A DNA stretch of 64,000 nucleotides from Streptomyces violaceusniger (GTDB taxonomy: Bacteria; Actinomycetota; Actinomycetes; Streptomycetales; Streptomycetaceae), in contig BJHW01000001.1 in assembly GCA_005405945.1 (NCBI GenBank), forward strand, positions 3,472,001 through 3,536,000. The letters run 5' to 3'. The notes under the pieces were generated by a model. That model saw only the letters and a program-made list of their open reading frames with translations, ran no database searches and had not been told where the DNA came from. Below, in pieces: positions 53,146-62,405 of this stretch (positions are counted from its first letter, which is position 1; each line of letters opens with the position of its first letter). Made by a program: the position numbers and the translations under genes.

Positions 53146-54311
53146 ACATCGATCTCACGGACACCACGTCCAGCCGGATCAACTCCGCTCTGGTCCAGGC
53201 GCGCCGGGCCACCGGTACCCCGGCCGTGGGCATGGTGCTCACCCTCGTCATCGTCACCGACGAGGGCAACCACTACGACGCGCTGCGGGCGGCGAGCGAG
53301 GCGTCCAAGGAACACCCCTCGCGCACCCTGGTCGTCATCAAGCGGCCGGGCCGGTCGCCGCGTGACCGCAAGATGGCCCGGCTGGACGCCGAGGTACGGG
53401 TCGGCGGCGAGACCGGCACCGGCGAGACGGTGCTGCTGCGGCTGCACGGCGAACTCGCCAACCACGCCTACTCGGTGGTCCTGCCGCTGCTGCTGCCGGA
53501 CGCCCCGGTGGTGGTGTGGTGGCCGGAGGACGCCCCGGAGCACCCCGCCGAGGACCTGCTCGGGCGGCTGGCCCAGCGCCGGATCACCGACGCCCAGGCC
53601 ACCGAGGACCCGGTCGCGGCCCTCGGGCTGCGGGCCGCCACCTACACCCCGGGCGACACCGACCTGGCGTGGACCCGGATCACCCCGTGGCGCAGCGTCC
53701 TGGCCGCGGCCCTGGACCAGCGGCACTCCCCGATCACCTCCGCGGTCGTCGAGGGCGAGGCGTACAACCCGAGCAGCGAGCTGCTCGCGCTGTGGCTCGC
53801 CCAGCGGCTGGAGGTCCCGGTGGACCGGCAGGTCTCGGAGGGCCCCGGGCTGACCGCGGTGCGGCTGGAGACGGCCGACGGCGTGATCTGCCTGGACCGG
53901 GCGAACGGCTCGCTGGCCGAGCTGGCGATGCCGGGCCAGCCCGACCGGCATGTGGCGCTGCAGCGGCGTGAGATGTCGGAGCTGATCGCCGAGGAGCTGC
54001 GCCGGCTGGACCCCGACGAGAGTTACGAGTCGTCGGTGAAGTTCGGCGTGAGCAAGCTGGGCAAGGGCGGCGTGGGGACGCTGGAGCGGGACGCCAAGGC
54101 CGCCCCGGCGACCCAGGTGGCGCCGCCCGGGGCGGACCCGCTGCCGCCGCTGCCGACCCGGGACCCGGAGACGCCGTCGGAGCACGCTCCGGGCTCGCCG
54201 AAGAACCCGCCGCAGGCACCGGCACAGCCGCCGGTTCCCAAGCCCCACCCCCCGAAGTCCCAGGAGCAGAAGTCCCAGGAGCGGAAGGCGGACGGGAAGG
54301 CGGACACATGA
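53142..54311 (+). CDS. opcA: Glucose-6-phosphate dehydrogenase assembly protein OpcA
   Basis: Activates or assembles Zwf. 389 residues; core from TSSRINSALVQARRATG to MSELIAEELRRLDPDESYE. RTLVVIKRPGR and VVVWWPEDAPEHPAEDLL are family marks. The final 65 residues are a Pro/Lys-rich tail (PKPHPPKSQEQKSQERK) longer than the core family. Overlaps zwf by ATGA, and pgl the same way. Confidence 0.95.
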   Translation: MNIDLTDTTSSRINSALVQARRATGTPAVGMVLTLVIVTDEGNHYDALRAASEASKEHPSRTLVVIKRPGRSPRDRKMARLDAEVRVGGETGTGETVLLRLHGELANHAYSVVLPLLLPDAPVVVWWPEDAPEHPAEDLLGRLAQRRITDAQATEDPVAALGLRAATYTPGDTDLAWTRITPWRSVLAAALDQRHSPITSAVVEGEAYNPSSELLALWLAQRLEVPVDRQVSEGPGLTAVRLETADGVICLDRANGSLAELAMPGQPDRHVALQRREMSELIAEELRRLDPDESYESSVKFGVSKLGKGGVGTLERDAKAAPATQVAPPGADPLPPLPTRDPETPSEHAPGSPKNPPQAPAQPPVPKPHPPKSQEQKSQERKADGKADT

Positions 54312-55090
54312 CCGCACCGCAGGTGGTCGTCCACCGCGACAAGGAGCTGATGGCCCAGGCCGCGGCGGCACGGCTGATCACGAAGATCGTGGATGCCCAG
54401 GCCGCCCGTGGCTCGGCCTCGGTCGTCCTGACCGGCGGGCGCAATGGCAACGGCCTGCTGGCCGCGCTCGCCGCCTCCCCGGCGCGCGACGCGGTCGACT
54501 GGTCGCGGCTGGACCTGTGGTGGGGCGATGAGCGATTCCTGCCCGACGGCCATGCGGACCGCAATGTCACACAGGCCCGCGAGGCGCTGCTGGACGCGGT
54601 GGAGCTGGACCCGGCGCGGGTGCACGCGATGCCCGCGTCCGACGGGCCCCACGGCGGCGATGTGGACGCGGCAGCCGAGGCGTACGCCGCCGAGCTGGCC
54701 CGGGCCGCGCGGCCGGAGAACCACGGCGCGGCGCCGTCGTTCGACGTGCTGCTGCTGGGCGTCGGCCCGGACACCCATGTGGCCTCGCTCTTCCCCGAGC
54801 TGCCCGCCATCCGGGAGACCGAGCGGACGGTGGTCGGGGTGCGCGGCGCGCCCAAGCCGCCGCCGGTGCGGATCTCGCTGACCCTGCCCGCGATCCGCGC
54901 GGCACGGGAGGTGTGGCTGCTGGCGGCCGGTGAGGACAAGGCGAAGGCGGTCACGATAGCGCTGTCGGGCGCCGGGGAGCTGCAGGCTCCGGCGGCGGGC
55001 GCGCGCGGCCGCGGCCGGACGCTGTGGCTGCTGGACCGGGCCGCGGCGGCGGGGCTGCCGCGCGAGCTGTACCCCCCGGCCTCGCCGTAA
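54308..55090 (+). CDS. pgl: 6-phosphogluconolactonase
   Basis: Hydrolyses 6-phosphogluconolactone after Zwf. DevB type, 260 residues. SVVLTGGRNGNGLLAALA binds phosphate; LWWGDERFLPDGHADRN and LLLGVGPDTHVASLFPEL carry the catalytic Asp/His region. In TGGRNG the usual Ser-rich TGGST loop is altered. Last gene of the tkt operon. Confidence 0.95.
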   Translation: MTAPQVVVHRDKELMAQAAAARLITKIVDAQAARGSASVVLTGGRNGNGLLAALAASPARDAVDWSRLDLWWGDERFLPDGHADRNVTQAREALLDAVELDPARVHAMPASDGPHGGDVDAAAEAYAAELARAARPENHGAAPSFDVLLLGVGPDTHVASLFPELPAIRETERTVVGVRGAPKPPPVRISLTLPAIRAAREVWLLAAGEDKAKAVTIALSGAGELQAPAAGARGRGRTLWLLDRAAAAGLPRELYPPASP

Positions 55091-55105
55091 CCCTCGTATC
55101 GCACG

Positions 55106-55147
55106 TGAACGATCCCCCGGGCGCCCGAAGCGCCCGGGGATCGTTCA
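55106..55147. terminator. Bidirectional terminator between pgl and pgi
   Basis: TGAACGATCCCC and GGGCGC pair with GCGCCCGGGGATCGTTCA around CCGAA, an 18-bp stem with one bulged C, ending in TTCA. It lies between convergent genes. Confidence 0.9.
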
Positions 55148-55164
55148 TGCGTACGTCAAGTACC

Positions 55165-56826
55165 TCAGCGGCCGCGCAGCGAGCGGTAGGTGGCGACCAG
55201 GTGCTCGGTGGAGGCGTCCAGACCGGGCACCTCGGCGCCCTCGGTCAGGGCGGGCTCGACGCGCTTGGCGAGCACCTTGCCCAGCTCCACTCCCCACTGG
55301 TCGAAGGAGTCGATGTTCCACACCGCGCCCTGGACGAACACCTTGTGCTCATAGAGGGCGACCAGCTGTCCCAGCACCGACGGGGTCAGCTCGGGGGCGA
55401 GGATCGTGGTGGTGGGGCGGTTGCCGTCGAAGGTCTTGTGCGGCACCAGCTCCTCGGGCACCCCCTCGGCGGCGACCTCCTCGGCGGTCTTGCCGAAGGC
55501 CAGCGCCTGGCCCTGGGCGAAGAGGTTGGCCATCAGCAGGTCGTGGTGGGGCTCCAGGCCGGGCGGCAGGTCCTTCACCGGCCGCGCGAAGCCGATCAGA
55601 TCGGCCGGGACCAGCTTGGTGCCCTGGTGGAGCAGCTGGTAGTAGGCGTGCTGGCCGTTGGTGCCGGGGGTGCCCCAGACGATGGGGCCGGTCTGCCAGC
55701 CGACGCGGTTGCCGTCCCGGTCCACATGCTTGCCGTTGGACTCCATGTCCAGCTGCTGCAGATAGTCGGTGAACCGCGACAGATAGTGGCTGTACGGCAG
55801 GACGGCATGCGCCTGGGCGCCGTGGAAGTTGTCGTACCAGATGCCCAGCAGGCCCATCAGCAGCGGTACGTTCTGCTCCGGCGGGGCGGTGGAGAAGTGC
55901 TCGTCGACCAGGTGGAAACCGGCCAGCATCTCGCGGAAGCAGTCCGGGCCGATGGCGACCATCAGGGAGAGGCCGATGGCCGAGTCGTAGGAGTAGCGCC
56001 CGCCGACCCAGTCCCAGAACCCGAACATGTTGTCCGTGTCGATGCCGAACTCGGCGACCTTCTCGGCGTTGGTCGACACCGCCACGAAGTGCTTGGCGAC
56101 GGCCTCCTGACCGGCCCGGAGCCCGGTCAGCAGCCAGTCGCGGGCGGAGACGGCGTTGGTGATGGTCTCGATGGTGGTGAAGGTCTTGGAGGCGACGATG
56201 AACAGCGTCTCGGCGGGGTCCAGGTCGCGCACCGCCTCGTGCAGATCCGCGCCGTCCACGTTGGAGACGAACCGGAACGCCATCGAACGGTCGCTGTAGG
56301 AGCGCAGCGCCTCGTACGCCATCTTCGGGCCCAGATCGGAGCCGCCGATGCCGATGTTGACGACGTTTCGGATCCGCTTGCCGGTGTGGCCGGTCCAGTC
56401 GCCCGACCTGACGCGGTCGGCGAAGACGGCCATCTTGGCGAGCACGGCGTGCACTTCGCCGACGACGTCCTGCCCGTCCGCCTTGATCTCCGCGGAGTGC
56501 GGTGCGCGCAGCGCGATGTGCAGCACCGAGCGGTTCTCGGTGGTGTTGATCCGCTCGCCGCGGAACATGGCGTCGCGCAGCTCGGCCACCATGGTGGCGC
56601 TCGCCAGCTCGCGCAGCAGCCGCAGGGTCTCGTCGGTCACCAGGTGCTTGGAGTAGTCGACGTGGAGATCGCCGACCTGAAGGGTGAGACGGCGCCCGCG
56701 CTCCGGGTCGCCCGCGAACAGGTCGCGCAGATGCGCGTCGCCCAGCTCCTTGCGGTGTGCGGCCAGCGCGTGCCATTCCGGCAGCTGGTCCAGCCTGGTG
56801 CGGCCTTCCATGTTCATCTCGGACAT
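55165..56826 (-). CDS. pgi: Glucose-6-phosphate isomerase
   Basis: Interconverts glucose 6-phosphate and fructose 6-phosphate. 553 residues, full length. [18 protein letters not shown] and [15 protein letters not shown] bind phosphate; [15 protein letters not shown] and [12 protein letters not shown] hold the Arg and Glu, [17 protein letters not shown] the active His; [15 protein letters not shown] is the PGI signature. Start [15 protein letters not shown] at 56826. Confidence 0.97.
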   Translation of the reverse strand: MSEMNMEGRTRLDQLPEWHALAAHRKELGDAHLRDLFAGDPERGRRLTLQVGDLHVDYSKHLVTDETLRLLRELASATMVAELRDAMFRGERINTTENRSVLHIALRAPHSAEIKADGQDVVGEVHAVLAKMAVFADRVRSGDWTGHTGKRIRNVVNIGIGGSDLGPKMAYEALRSYSDRSMAFRFVSNVDGADLHEAVRDLDPAETLFIVASKTFTTIETITNAVSARDWLLTGLRAGQEAVAKHFVAVSTNAEKVAEFGIDTDNMFGFWDWVGGRYSYDSAIGLSLMVAIGPDCFREMLAGFHLVDEHFSTAPPEQNVPLLMGLLGIWYDNFHGAQAHAVLPYSHYLSRFTDYLQQLDMESNGKHVDRDGNRVGWQTGPIVWGTPGTNGQHAYYQLLHQGTKLVPADLIGFARPVKDLPPGLEPHHDLLMANLFAQGQALAFGKTAEEVAAEGVPEELVPHKTFDGNRPTTTILAPELTPSVLGQLVALYEHKVFVQGAVWNIDSFDQWGVELGKVLAKRVEPALTEGAEVPGLDASTEHLVATYRSLRGR

Positions 56827-56868
56827 CAGCCCACTTCTCGTCGGTACCTGGCCCCCGTGGCCACCAAC

Positions 56869-58106
56869 CTAATTGATGACGGACCGCATTCCCGGAACGA
56901 GGGCCGCCACCCCGCAGACGAAGAGCGCGGCGGCCCCCAGCGCGGGGGTGCCCCGCCCCCACGCCTCGGCCATCACCCCGCCCAGCAGCGCGCCGAGCGG
57001 GGTGCCCGCGATCGACAGGGTGCGGAACGCGGAGCTCACCCGCCCGAGTGCCCCGTCGGGGCTGCGCTGCTGCATCATCGTCACCTCGGTGACGTTCCAG
57101 ACGATCCCCGCGAAGCCGAAGAGGCCCATGGCGGCGACCGCGACCGGCAGGCTCCGTATCGCCCCGAGGGCGGCCAGGGCGCCGATCTGCGCGGTGCCGC
57201 ACACCACGAGGGCACGGGCGCGCCCCAGCTTCTCGGTGAGCCTGGCGGCCACCAGGCCCCCGGCCACGCTGCCGATCCCGTAGACGGTGATGACAGCCGC
57301 GTAGCCGGTGTTCCCGGCGTCCAGCCAGCCGGTGATGTGCAGTACCAGGGTGGCGATGAGCGCGCCGATGCCGATGTTGCACAGCGTGGTGGAGGCGCAC
57401 AGCGCCCGCAGCGTGCGGTCCCGCCACAGCACGGCCAGGCCCTCGGCGATATCGCGCCGCAGCGACCCGCCCGGCGGGCGCGGGGCCCGCTCTGGGGTGT
57501 CGCCCCCAGCGAGGCGACCAGCGCGGCGGCGGCGAGATAGGTGGCCGCGTCCGCCGCGTACGGCATCGCGGCACCGAGGCCGAGCAGCACCGGCACCAGC
57601 GGGGCACCCACGAACCGGCCCATGACCTCCTGCCCGGTCATCAGCCGGGCGTTGGCCCGGCCCAGCGCCTCCTGCCCCACCACGGACGGCAGCAGCGCCG
57701 TGGCGGCGTTGTCGAACAGGGTCTGCAGCGTGGTGAGGGCGAAGGCGAGGGCGAGCAGCAGCCCGATGGTGGCCCGGTCCAGCCACACCGCGACGGCGAA
57801 CCCCGCCATCAGGACGGCCCGCACGCCGTCCACCGCCCACATCGCCCGCCGCTGGTCCACCCGGTCCGCGATCGCCCCGCCGATCAGCCCGAACAGCAGC
57901 CAGGGCAGGAAGCCGCAGGCGGTCACCAGCGAGACCAGCACCGGCGAATCGGTCAGCGAGACGGCCAGCAGCGGCAGCGCCGCACCCCGCAGCGCGTCCC
58001 CGAACCGGGAGACGACCGCGGCCGCCCACAGCCGCCCGAACCCCCCGCGCCACGCGGGCCCCGCCGGTTTCCCGGCACCCAGCTCACCGGCGTCCACCGC
58101 GGCCAT
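56869..58106 (-). CDS. MFS transporter (one frame break)
   Basis: Twelve-segment transporter of the enterobactin-exporter-like MFS_3 group, about 412 residues after repair. Start at 58106 with GGGGA close upstream; the first half reads LWAAAVVSRFGDALRGAALPLL and IGGAIADRVDQRRAMWAVDGVR (motif A region). The second half, from RRDIAEGLAVLWRDRTLRAL to VPGMRSVIN, is in another frame. One base added in 57494-57507, most simply in the C run 57503-57507, joins them. Substrate unknown. Confidence 0.82.
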
Positions 58107-58201
58107 GACGATCCCCCTACGTCCCATGAACCGGCCCCACCCGGCGGGACGGCTCCCCCCGGTGATCCAGCACCCCATGACCGTAGCCCGCACCACTGAC
58201 A

Positions 58202-58247
58202 ACGGCCCGGCCGCGCACCCCTCGCAGGAGGTGCCCGGCCGGGCCGT
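58202..58247 (-). terminator. Strong hairpin terminator after rbpA
   Basis: ACGGCCCGGCC (58202-58212) pairs with 58237-58247, and GCACC with GGTGC inside it. It lies 18 bp after the rbpA stop. Confidence 0.8.
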
Positions 58248-58264
58248 CGTACCGCGTTGTGTGT

Positions 58265-58600
58265 CTAGATCTCGCCCCGGAGCTTGGCGAGTGCCTCGGC
58301 GAGGATCGCCTCGCCGTCGGCGTCGCTGCGCCGCTCCCGTACGTACGCCAGGTGCGTCTTGTACGGCTCGGTGCGCGGCGGGTCCGGCGGGTTGTCCCGG
58401 TCCTTGCCGGCCGGGAAGCCGCAGCGGGGGCAGTCCCACGTGTCAGGGATCTGCGCGTCGCTGGCGAAGCTCGGCACGGTCTCATGCCCGTTCGAGCACC
58501 AGAAGGAGATGCGCAGGCGCGGCGCCGATTCGCCTCGCTCGGCTTCTCCCATCGGCCCCGCCCCGACCCGACTTCCACGGATCGCGTTGCCACTTGCCAC
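58265..58600 (-). CDS. rbpA: RNA polymerase-binding protein RbpA
   Basis: Actinobacterial factor that binds RNA polymerase and the principal sigma factor and aids open-complex formation. 111 residues, the standard size. Zinc-ribbon region SFWCSNGHETVPSF and WDCPRCGFPAG, then the basic linker and sigma-interaction helix HLAYVRERRSDADGEAILAEAL, shown as YVRERRSDADGEAILAEAL. GTG start; GGGAG ten bases upstream. A HrdB-like promoter lies upstream. Confidence 0.97.
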   Translation of the reverse strand: MASGNAIRGSRVGAGPMGEAERGESAPRLRISFWCSNGHETVPSFASDAQIPDTWDCPRCGFPAGKDRDNPPDPPRTEPYKTHLAYVRERRSDADGEAILAEALAKLRGEI

Positions 58601-58665
58601 GGTCGTAACTCCCTGCGTGATGGTGCCGCGAAGCCTCGATTGGCAGCTTCGCCGCCCGGCGCCCC

Positions 58666-58693
58666 AGTCTACGTAAGGCCCAACGCGCGTCCA
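58666..58693 (-). promoter_or_regulatory. Candidate rbpA promoter
   Basis: On the minus strand TGGACG, 16 bp, TAGACT (boxes at 58688-58693 and 58666-58671), 66 bp upstream of the GTG start. rbpA is also known to be under SigR in S. coelicolor; I could not pick a clear SigR site. Confidence 0.4.
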
Positions 58694-58747
58694 GTGAGAG
58701 GAGTTACACCCGTCACCGTGGACGCCATGCCATCATAGGCCGCATAT

Positions 58748-58796
58748 GGGCCCCGCTGACGACGGTACGTCAGTTATCGGGCGTCAGCCGGGCCCC
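58748..58796 (-). terminator. Hairpin terminator after secG
   Basis: GGGCCCCGCTGACG (58748-58761) pairs with CGTCAGCCGGGCCCC (58782-58796) around a 20-base loop, 20 bp past the secG stop. Confidence 0.65.
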
Positions 58797-58816
58797 GGAC
58801 GGGCCCCGCCGGACCC

Positions 58817-59050
58817 TCAGTCGAGCTTCATCAGCAGCCCGAGCACGACGATGCAGACGAACCACAGCAGCCCGACCACCACGGTGATGCGGTCCAGGTT
58901 GCGCTCGGCGACCGAGGAGCCGCCCACCGAGGACTGCATGCCGCCACCGAACATGTCGGACAGGCCGCCGCCCTTCCCCTTGTGCATGAGCACCAACATC
59001 ATCAACAGGAGACTGAAGATGATGAGGGCGATCGAGAACCCCATGATCAC
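58817..59050 (-). CDS. secG: Preprotein translocase subunit SecG
   Basis: Small partner of SecYE in protein export, 77 residues. Two membrane segments: GFSIALIIFSLLLMMLVLMH and ITVVVGLLWFVCIVVLGLLM, joined by the conserved KGKGGGLSDMFGGGMQSS loop. The GTG at 59050 is chosen because GAAGG is ten bases before it; the ATG two codons on is possible. Lies 107 bp after tpiA. Confidence 0.95.
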   Translation of the reverse strand: MIMGFSIALIIFSLLLMMLVLMHKGKGGGLSDMFGGGMQSSVGGSSVAERNLDRITVVVGLLWFVCIVVLGLLMKLD

Positions 59051-59157
59051 GGCTGGACCAACCTTCTCGGGCTTGTACGGACGTCGGGGGCCGGACGGTG
59101 CGATTCCCACCGCCTCGACCCCCGACAGGGTACGACGACGCGCGCGCTAGGGCCTAC

Positions 59158-59934
59158 TCACTGGTCGCGGAAACGAACGATCTTGACGAATTCGTCCGCG
59201 TCCAGCGAGGCGCCGCCGATCAGGGCGCCGTCCACGTCCGGCTGGGCCATGATCGCGGCGACGTTCCCGGACTTCACGGAGCCGCCGTACTGGATCCTGA
59301 CCTTGTCGGCGACCTCCTGGCCGTAGAGCTCGGCCAGCCGGCCGCGGATGGCCCCGCAGACCTCCTGGGCGTCCTCGGGGGTCGCGACCTCGCCGGTGCC
59401 GATCGCCCAGACCGGCTCATAGGCGATCACGACCGTCTCGGCCTGCTCGGCCGGGACGTCCTTCAGGCCGCCGTCCACCTGGGCGAGGGTGTGCGCGACC
59501 TGGTTGCCCGCCTTGCGGACGTCGAGGCCCTCGCCGACGCACAGGATCGGGGTGAGGTCGTTGCGGAAGGCCGCCTTGACCTTGGCGTTGCACAGCTCGT
59601 CGGTCTCGTCGTGGTACTGGCGCCGCTCCGAGTGCCCGACGACGGCGTAGGTGCACTTGAGCTTGGCCAGCATCGGGCCGGAGATCTCGCCGGTGTAGGC
59701 GCCGGAGTCATGCGCCGAGATGTCCTGGGCGCCGTACTTGATCTTCAGCTTGTCGCCGTCGACCAGGGTCTGCACGGACCGCAGATCGACGAAGGGCGGC
59801 AGCACCGCGACCTCCACGGCCTCGTAGTCCTTGTCGGCGAGCCCGAAGGCGAGCTTCTGGACGTGGGCGATGGCCTCGAGGTGGTTGAGGTTCATCTTCC
59901 AGTTGCCCGCCATCAGCGGCTTACGGTCACTCAC
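59158..59934 (-). CDS. tpiA: Triosephosphate isomerase
   Basis: Interconverts dihydroxyacetone phosphate and glyceraldehyde 3-phosphate. 258 residues. [11 protein letters not shown] has the active Lys, [10 protein letters not shown] the His, and [19 protein letters not shown] the catalytic Glu and loop 6. GTG start only five bases after the pgk stop, so coupled. Confidence 0.97.
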   Translation of the reverse strand: MSDRKPLMAGNWKMNLNHLEAIAHVQKLAFGLADKDYEAVEVAVLPPFVDLRSVQTLVDGDKLKIKYGAQDISAHDSGAYTGEISGPMLAKLKCTYAVVGHSERRQYHDETDELCNAKVKAAFRNDLTPILCVGEGLDVRKAGNQVAHTLAQVDGGLKDVPAEQAETVVIAYEPVWAIGTGEVATPEDAQEVCGAIRGRLAELYGQEVADKVRIQYGGSVKSGNVAAIMAQPDVDGALIGGASLDADEFVKIVRFRDQ

Positions 59935-59939
59935 GGTGT

Positions 59940-61142
59940 TCAGTCCTCCAGTGCGGCGAGGCCGGGGAGCGTCTTGCCCTCGAGGTATTCGAGGCTCGCT
60001 CCACCGCCGGTCGAGATGTGGCCGAAAGCGTTCTCGTCGAAGCCCAGGATGCGCACGGCCGCGGCGGAGTCGCCGCCGCCGACCACGGTGAAGGCCGGGC
60101 TGTCCACGAGCGCCTGGGCCACGGCCCGGGTGCCCTCGGCGAAGTCGGGGTGCTCGAAGACGCCCATGGGGCCGTTCCAGAAGACGGTGGCCGCGTCGGC
60201 CAGCTTCGAGGCGTACAGCTTGCGGGTCTCCGGGCCGATGTCCAGGCCCTGGAGGTCGGCCGGGATCGCGTCCGCGGCGACGAGCCGCGGGTTCGCGGGG
60301 GCCTTGGTCTTCAGGTCCGGGAATTCGGGCGCGGCCGTGACATCGACCGGGAGCACGAACTCCACACCGCGTTCCTCGGCGCGGCGCAGATAGTCCTGGA
60401 CCGCCGGGACCTGGTCCTCCTGCAGCAGCGAGCCGCCGACCTCGTGGCCCTGGGCCTTGAGGAAGGTGTAGGCCATACCGCCGCCGATCAGGATGCGGTC
60501 GGCCTTCTCCAGGAGGTGGTCGATCACGCCGAGCTTGTCGGAGACCTTGGCGCCGCCGAGGACCACCGCATAGGGCCGCTTGACGTCCTCGGTGAGCTTC
60601 TTCAGGACGGAGAGCTCGGCGGCGATCAGGTCGCCCGCGGCGTGCGGCAGCCGCGCCGGGAGGTCGTACACCGAGGCGTGCTTGCGGTGGACCGCGCCGA
60701 AGCCGTCGCCCACGTAGAGGTCGGCGAGGGCGGCGAGCCGGTCGGCGAAGGCGCCGCGCTCGGTGTCGTCCTTACTGGTCTCACCGGCGTTGAAACGCAG
60801 GTTCTCCAGCAGCGCGACCTCGCCGTCGCCGAGCCCCGCCACGGTGGCCCGGGCGCTCTCGTCCACGGTGTCGGTCGCGAAGGCGACCTGCTTGCCGAGG
60901 AGTTCGCCGAGCCGCCGGGCGACCGGCGCGAGCGAGTACTGGGGGTCCGGGGCGCCCTTGGGGCGGCCCAGGTGCGAGGCGACAATCACCTTGGCGCCCC
61001 GGTCCAGGAGCTTGGTGATCGTCGGGACGGCGGCGCGGATCCGGCCGTCGTCGGTGATCGTCTCACCGTCGAGCGGAACGTTCAGATCGGCGCGGACGAA
61101 GACCCGCTGCCCGGCGACCTGAAGATCGTCAATCGTCTTCAC
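59940..61142 (-). CDS. pgk: Phosphoglycerate kinase
   Basis: Makes ATP from 1,3-bisphosphoglycerate. 400 residues. [20 protein letters not shown] is the N-terminal signature, [12 protein letters not shown] binds substrate, [16 protein letters not shown] the hinge, and [13 protein letters not shown] the nucleotide loop. GTG start, MKTIDDL. Follows gap by 83 bp that hold a hairpin. Confidence 0.97.
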   Translation of the reverse strand: MKTIDDLQVAGQRVFVRADLNVPLDGETITDDGRIRAAVPTITKLLDRGAKVIVASHLGRPKGAPDPQYSLAPVARRLGELLGKQVAFATDTVDESARATVAGLGDGEVALLENLRFNAGETSKDDTERGAFADRLAALADLYVGDGFGAVHRKHASVYDLPARLPHAAGDLIAAELSVLKKLTEDVKRPYAVVLGGAKVSDKLGVIDHLLEKADRILIGGGMAYTFLKAQGHEVGGSLLQEDQVPAVQDYLRRAEERGVEFVLPVDVTAAPEFPDLKTKAPANPRLVAADAIPADLQGLDIGPETRKLYASKLADAATVFWNGPMGVFEHPDFAEGTRAVAQALVDSPAFTVVGGGDSAAAVRILGFDENAFGHISTGGGASLEYLEGKTLPGLAALED

Positions 61143-61166
61143 AGGGATGACTCCTTGATCATGGAT

Positions 61167-61201
61167 CGGGGCCCGTTACGACGGCGTCGTAGCGGGCCCC
61201 G
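61167..61201 (-). terminator. Hairpin between gap and pgk
   Basis: CGGGGCCCGTTACGAC (61167-61182) pairs with GTCGTAGCGGGCCCCG (61186-61201), three-base loop, one G-T type mismatch. Within a co-directional operon, it may lower pgk-tpiA expression relative to gap or protect the gap message. Confidence 0.75.
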
Positions 61202-61225
61202 GTCCCTAGCTCATCGGGACGGCGG

Positions 61226-62305
<1,080 letters not shown>

Positions 62306-62405
62306 CTACCGCTATCACGGGACGTACGTGACATTGGCATCGGCGGCCCATGACCACCGGAAAGTGGTACGGACCGCCGATTCAGTCACGATGTGTCACA
62401 CGCTG

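Noticed and set aside
94-57507. Programmed frameshifting or true pseudogenes as the cause of the nine breaks
   Set aside because: No slippery site with a downstream structure is shared, the genes are unrelated, and all breaks have the same one-base-short G/C-run form.
55024-57540. 838-codon plus-strand frame opposite pgi and the MFS gene
   Set aside because: Shadow of pgi; the product is compositionally biased and no ribosome site supports it.
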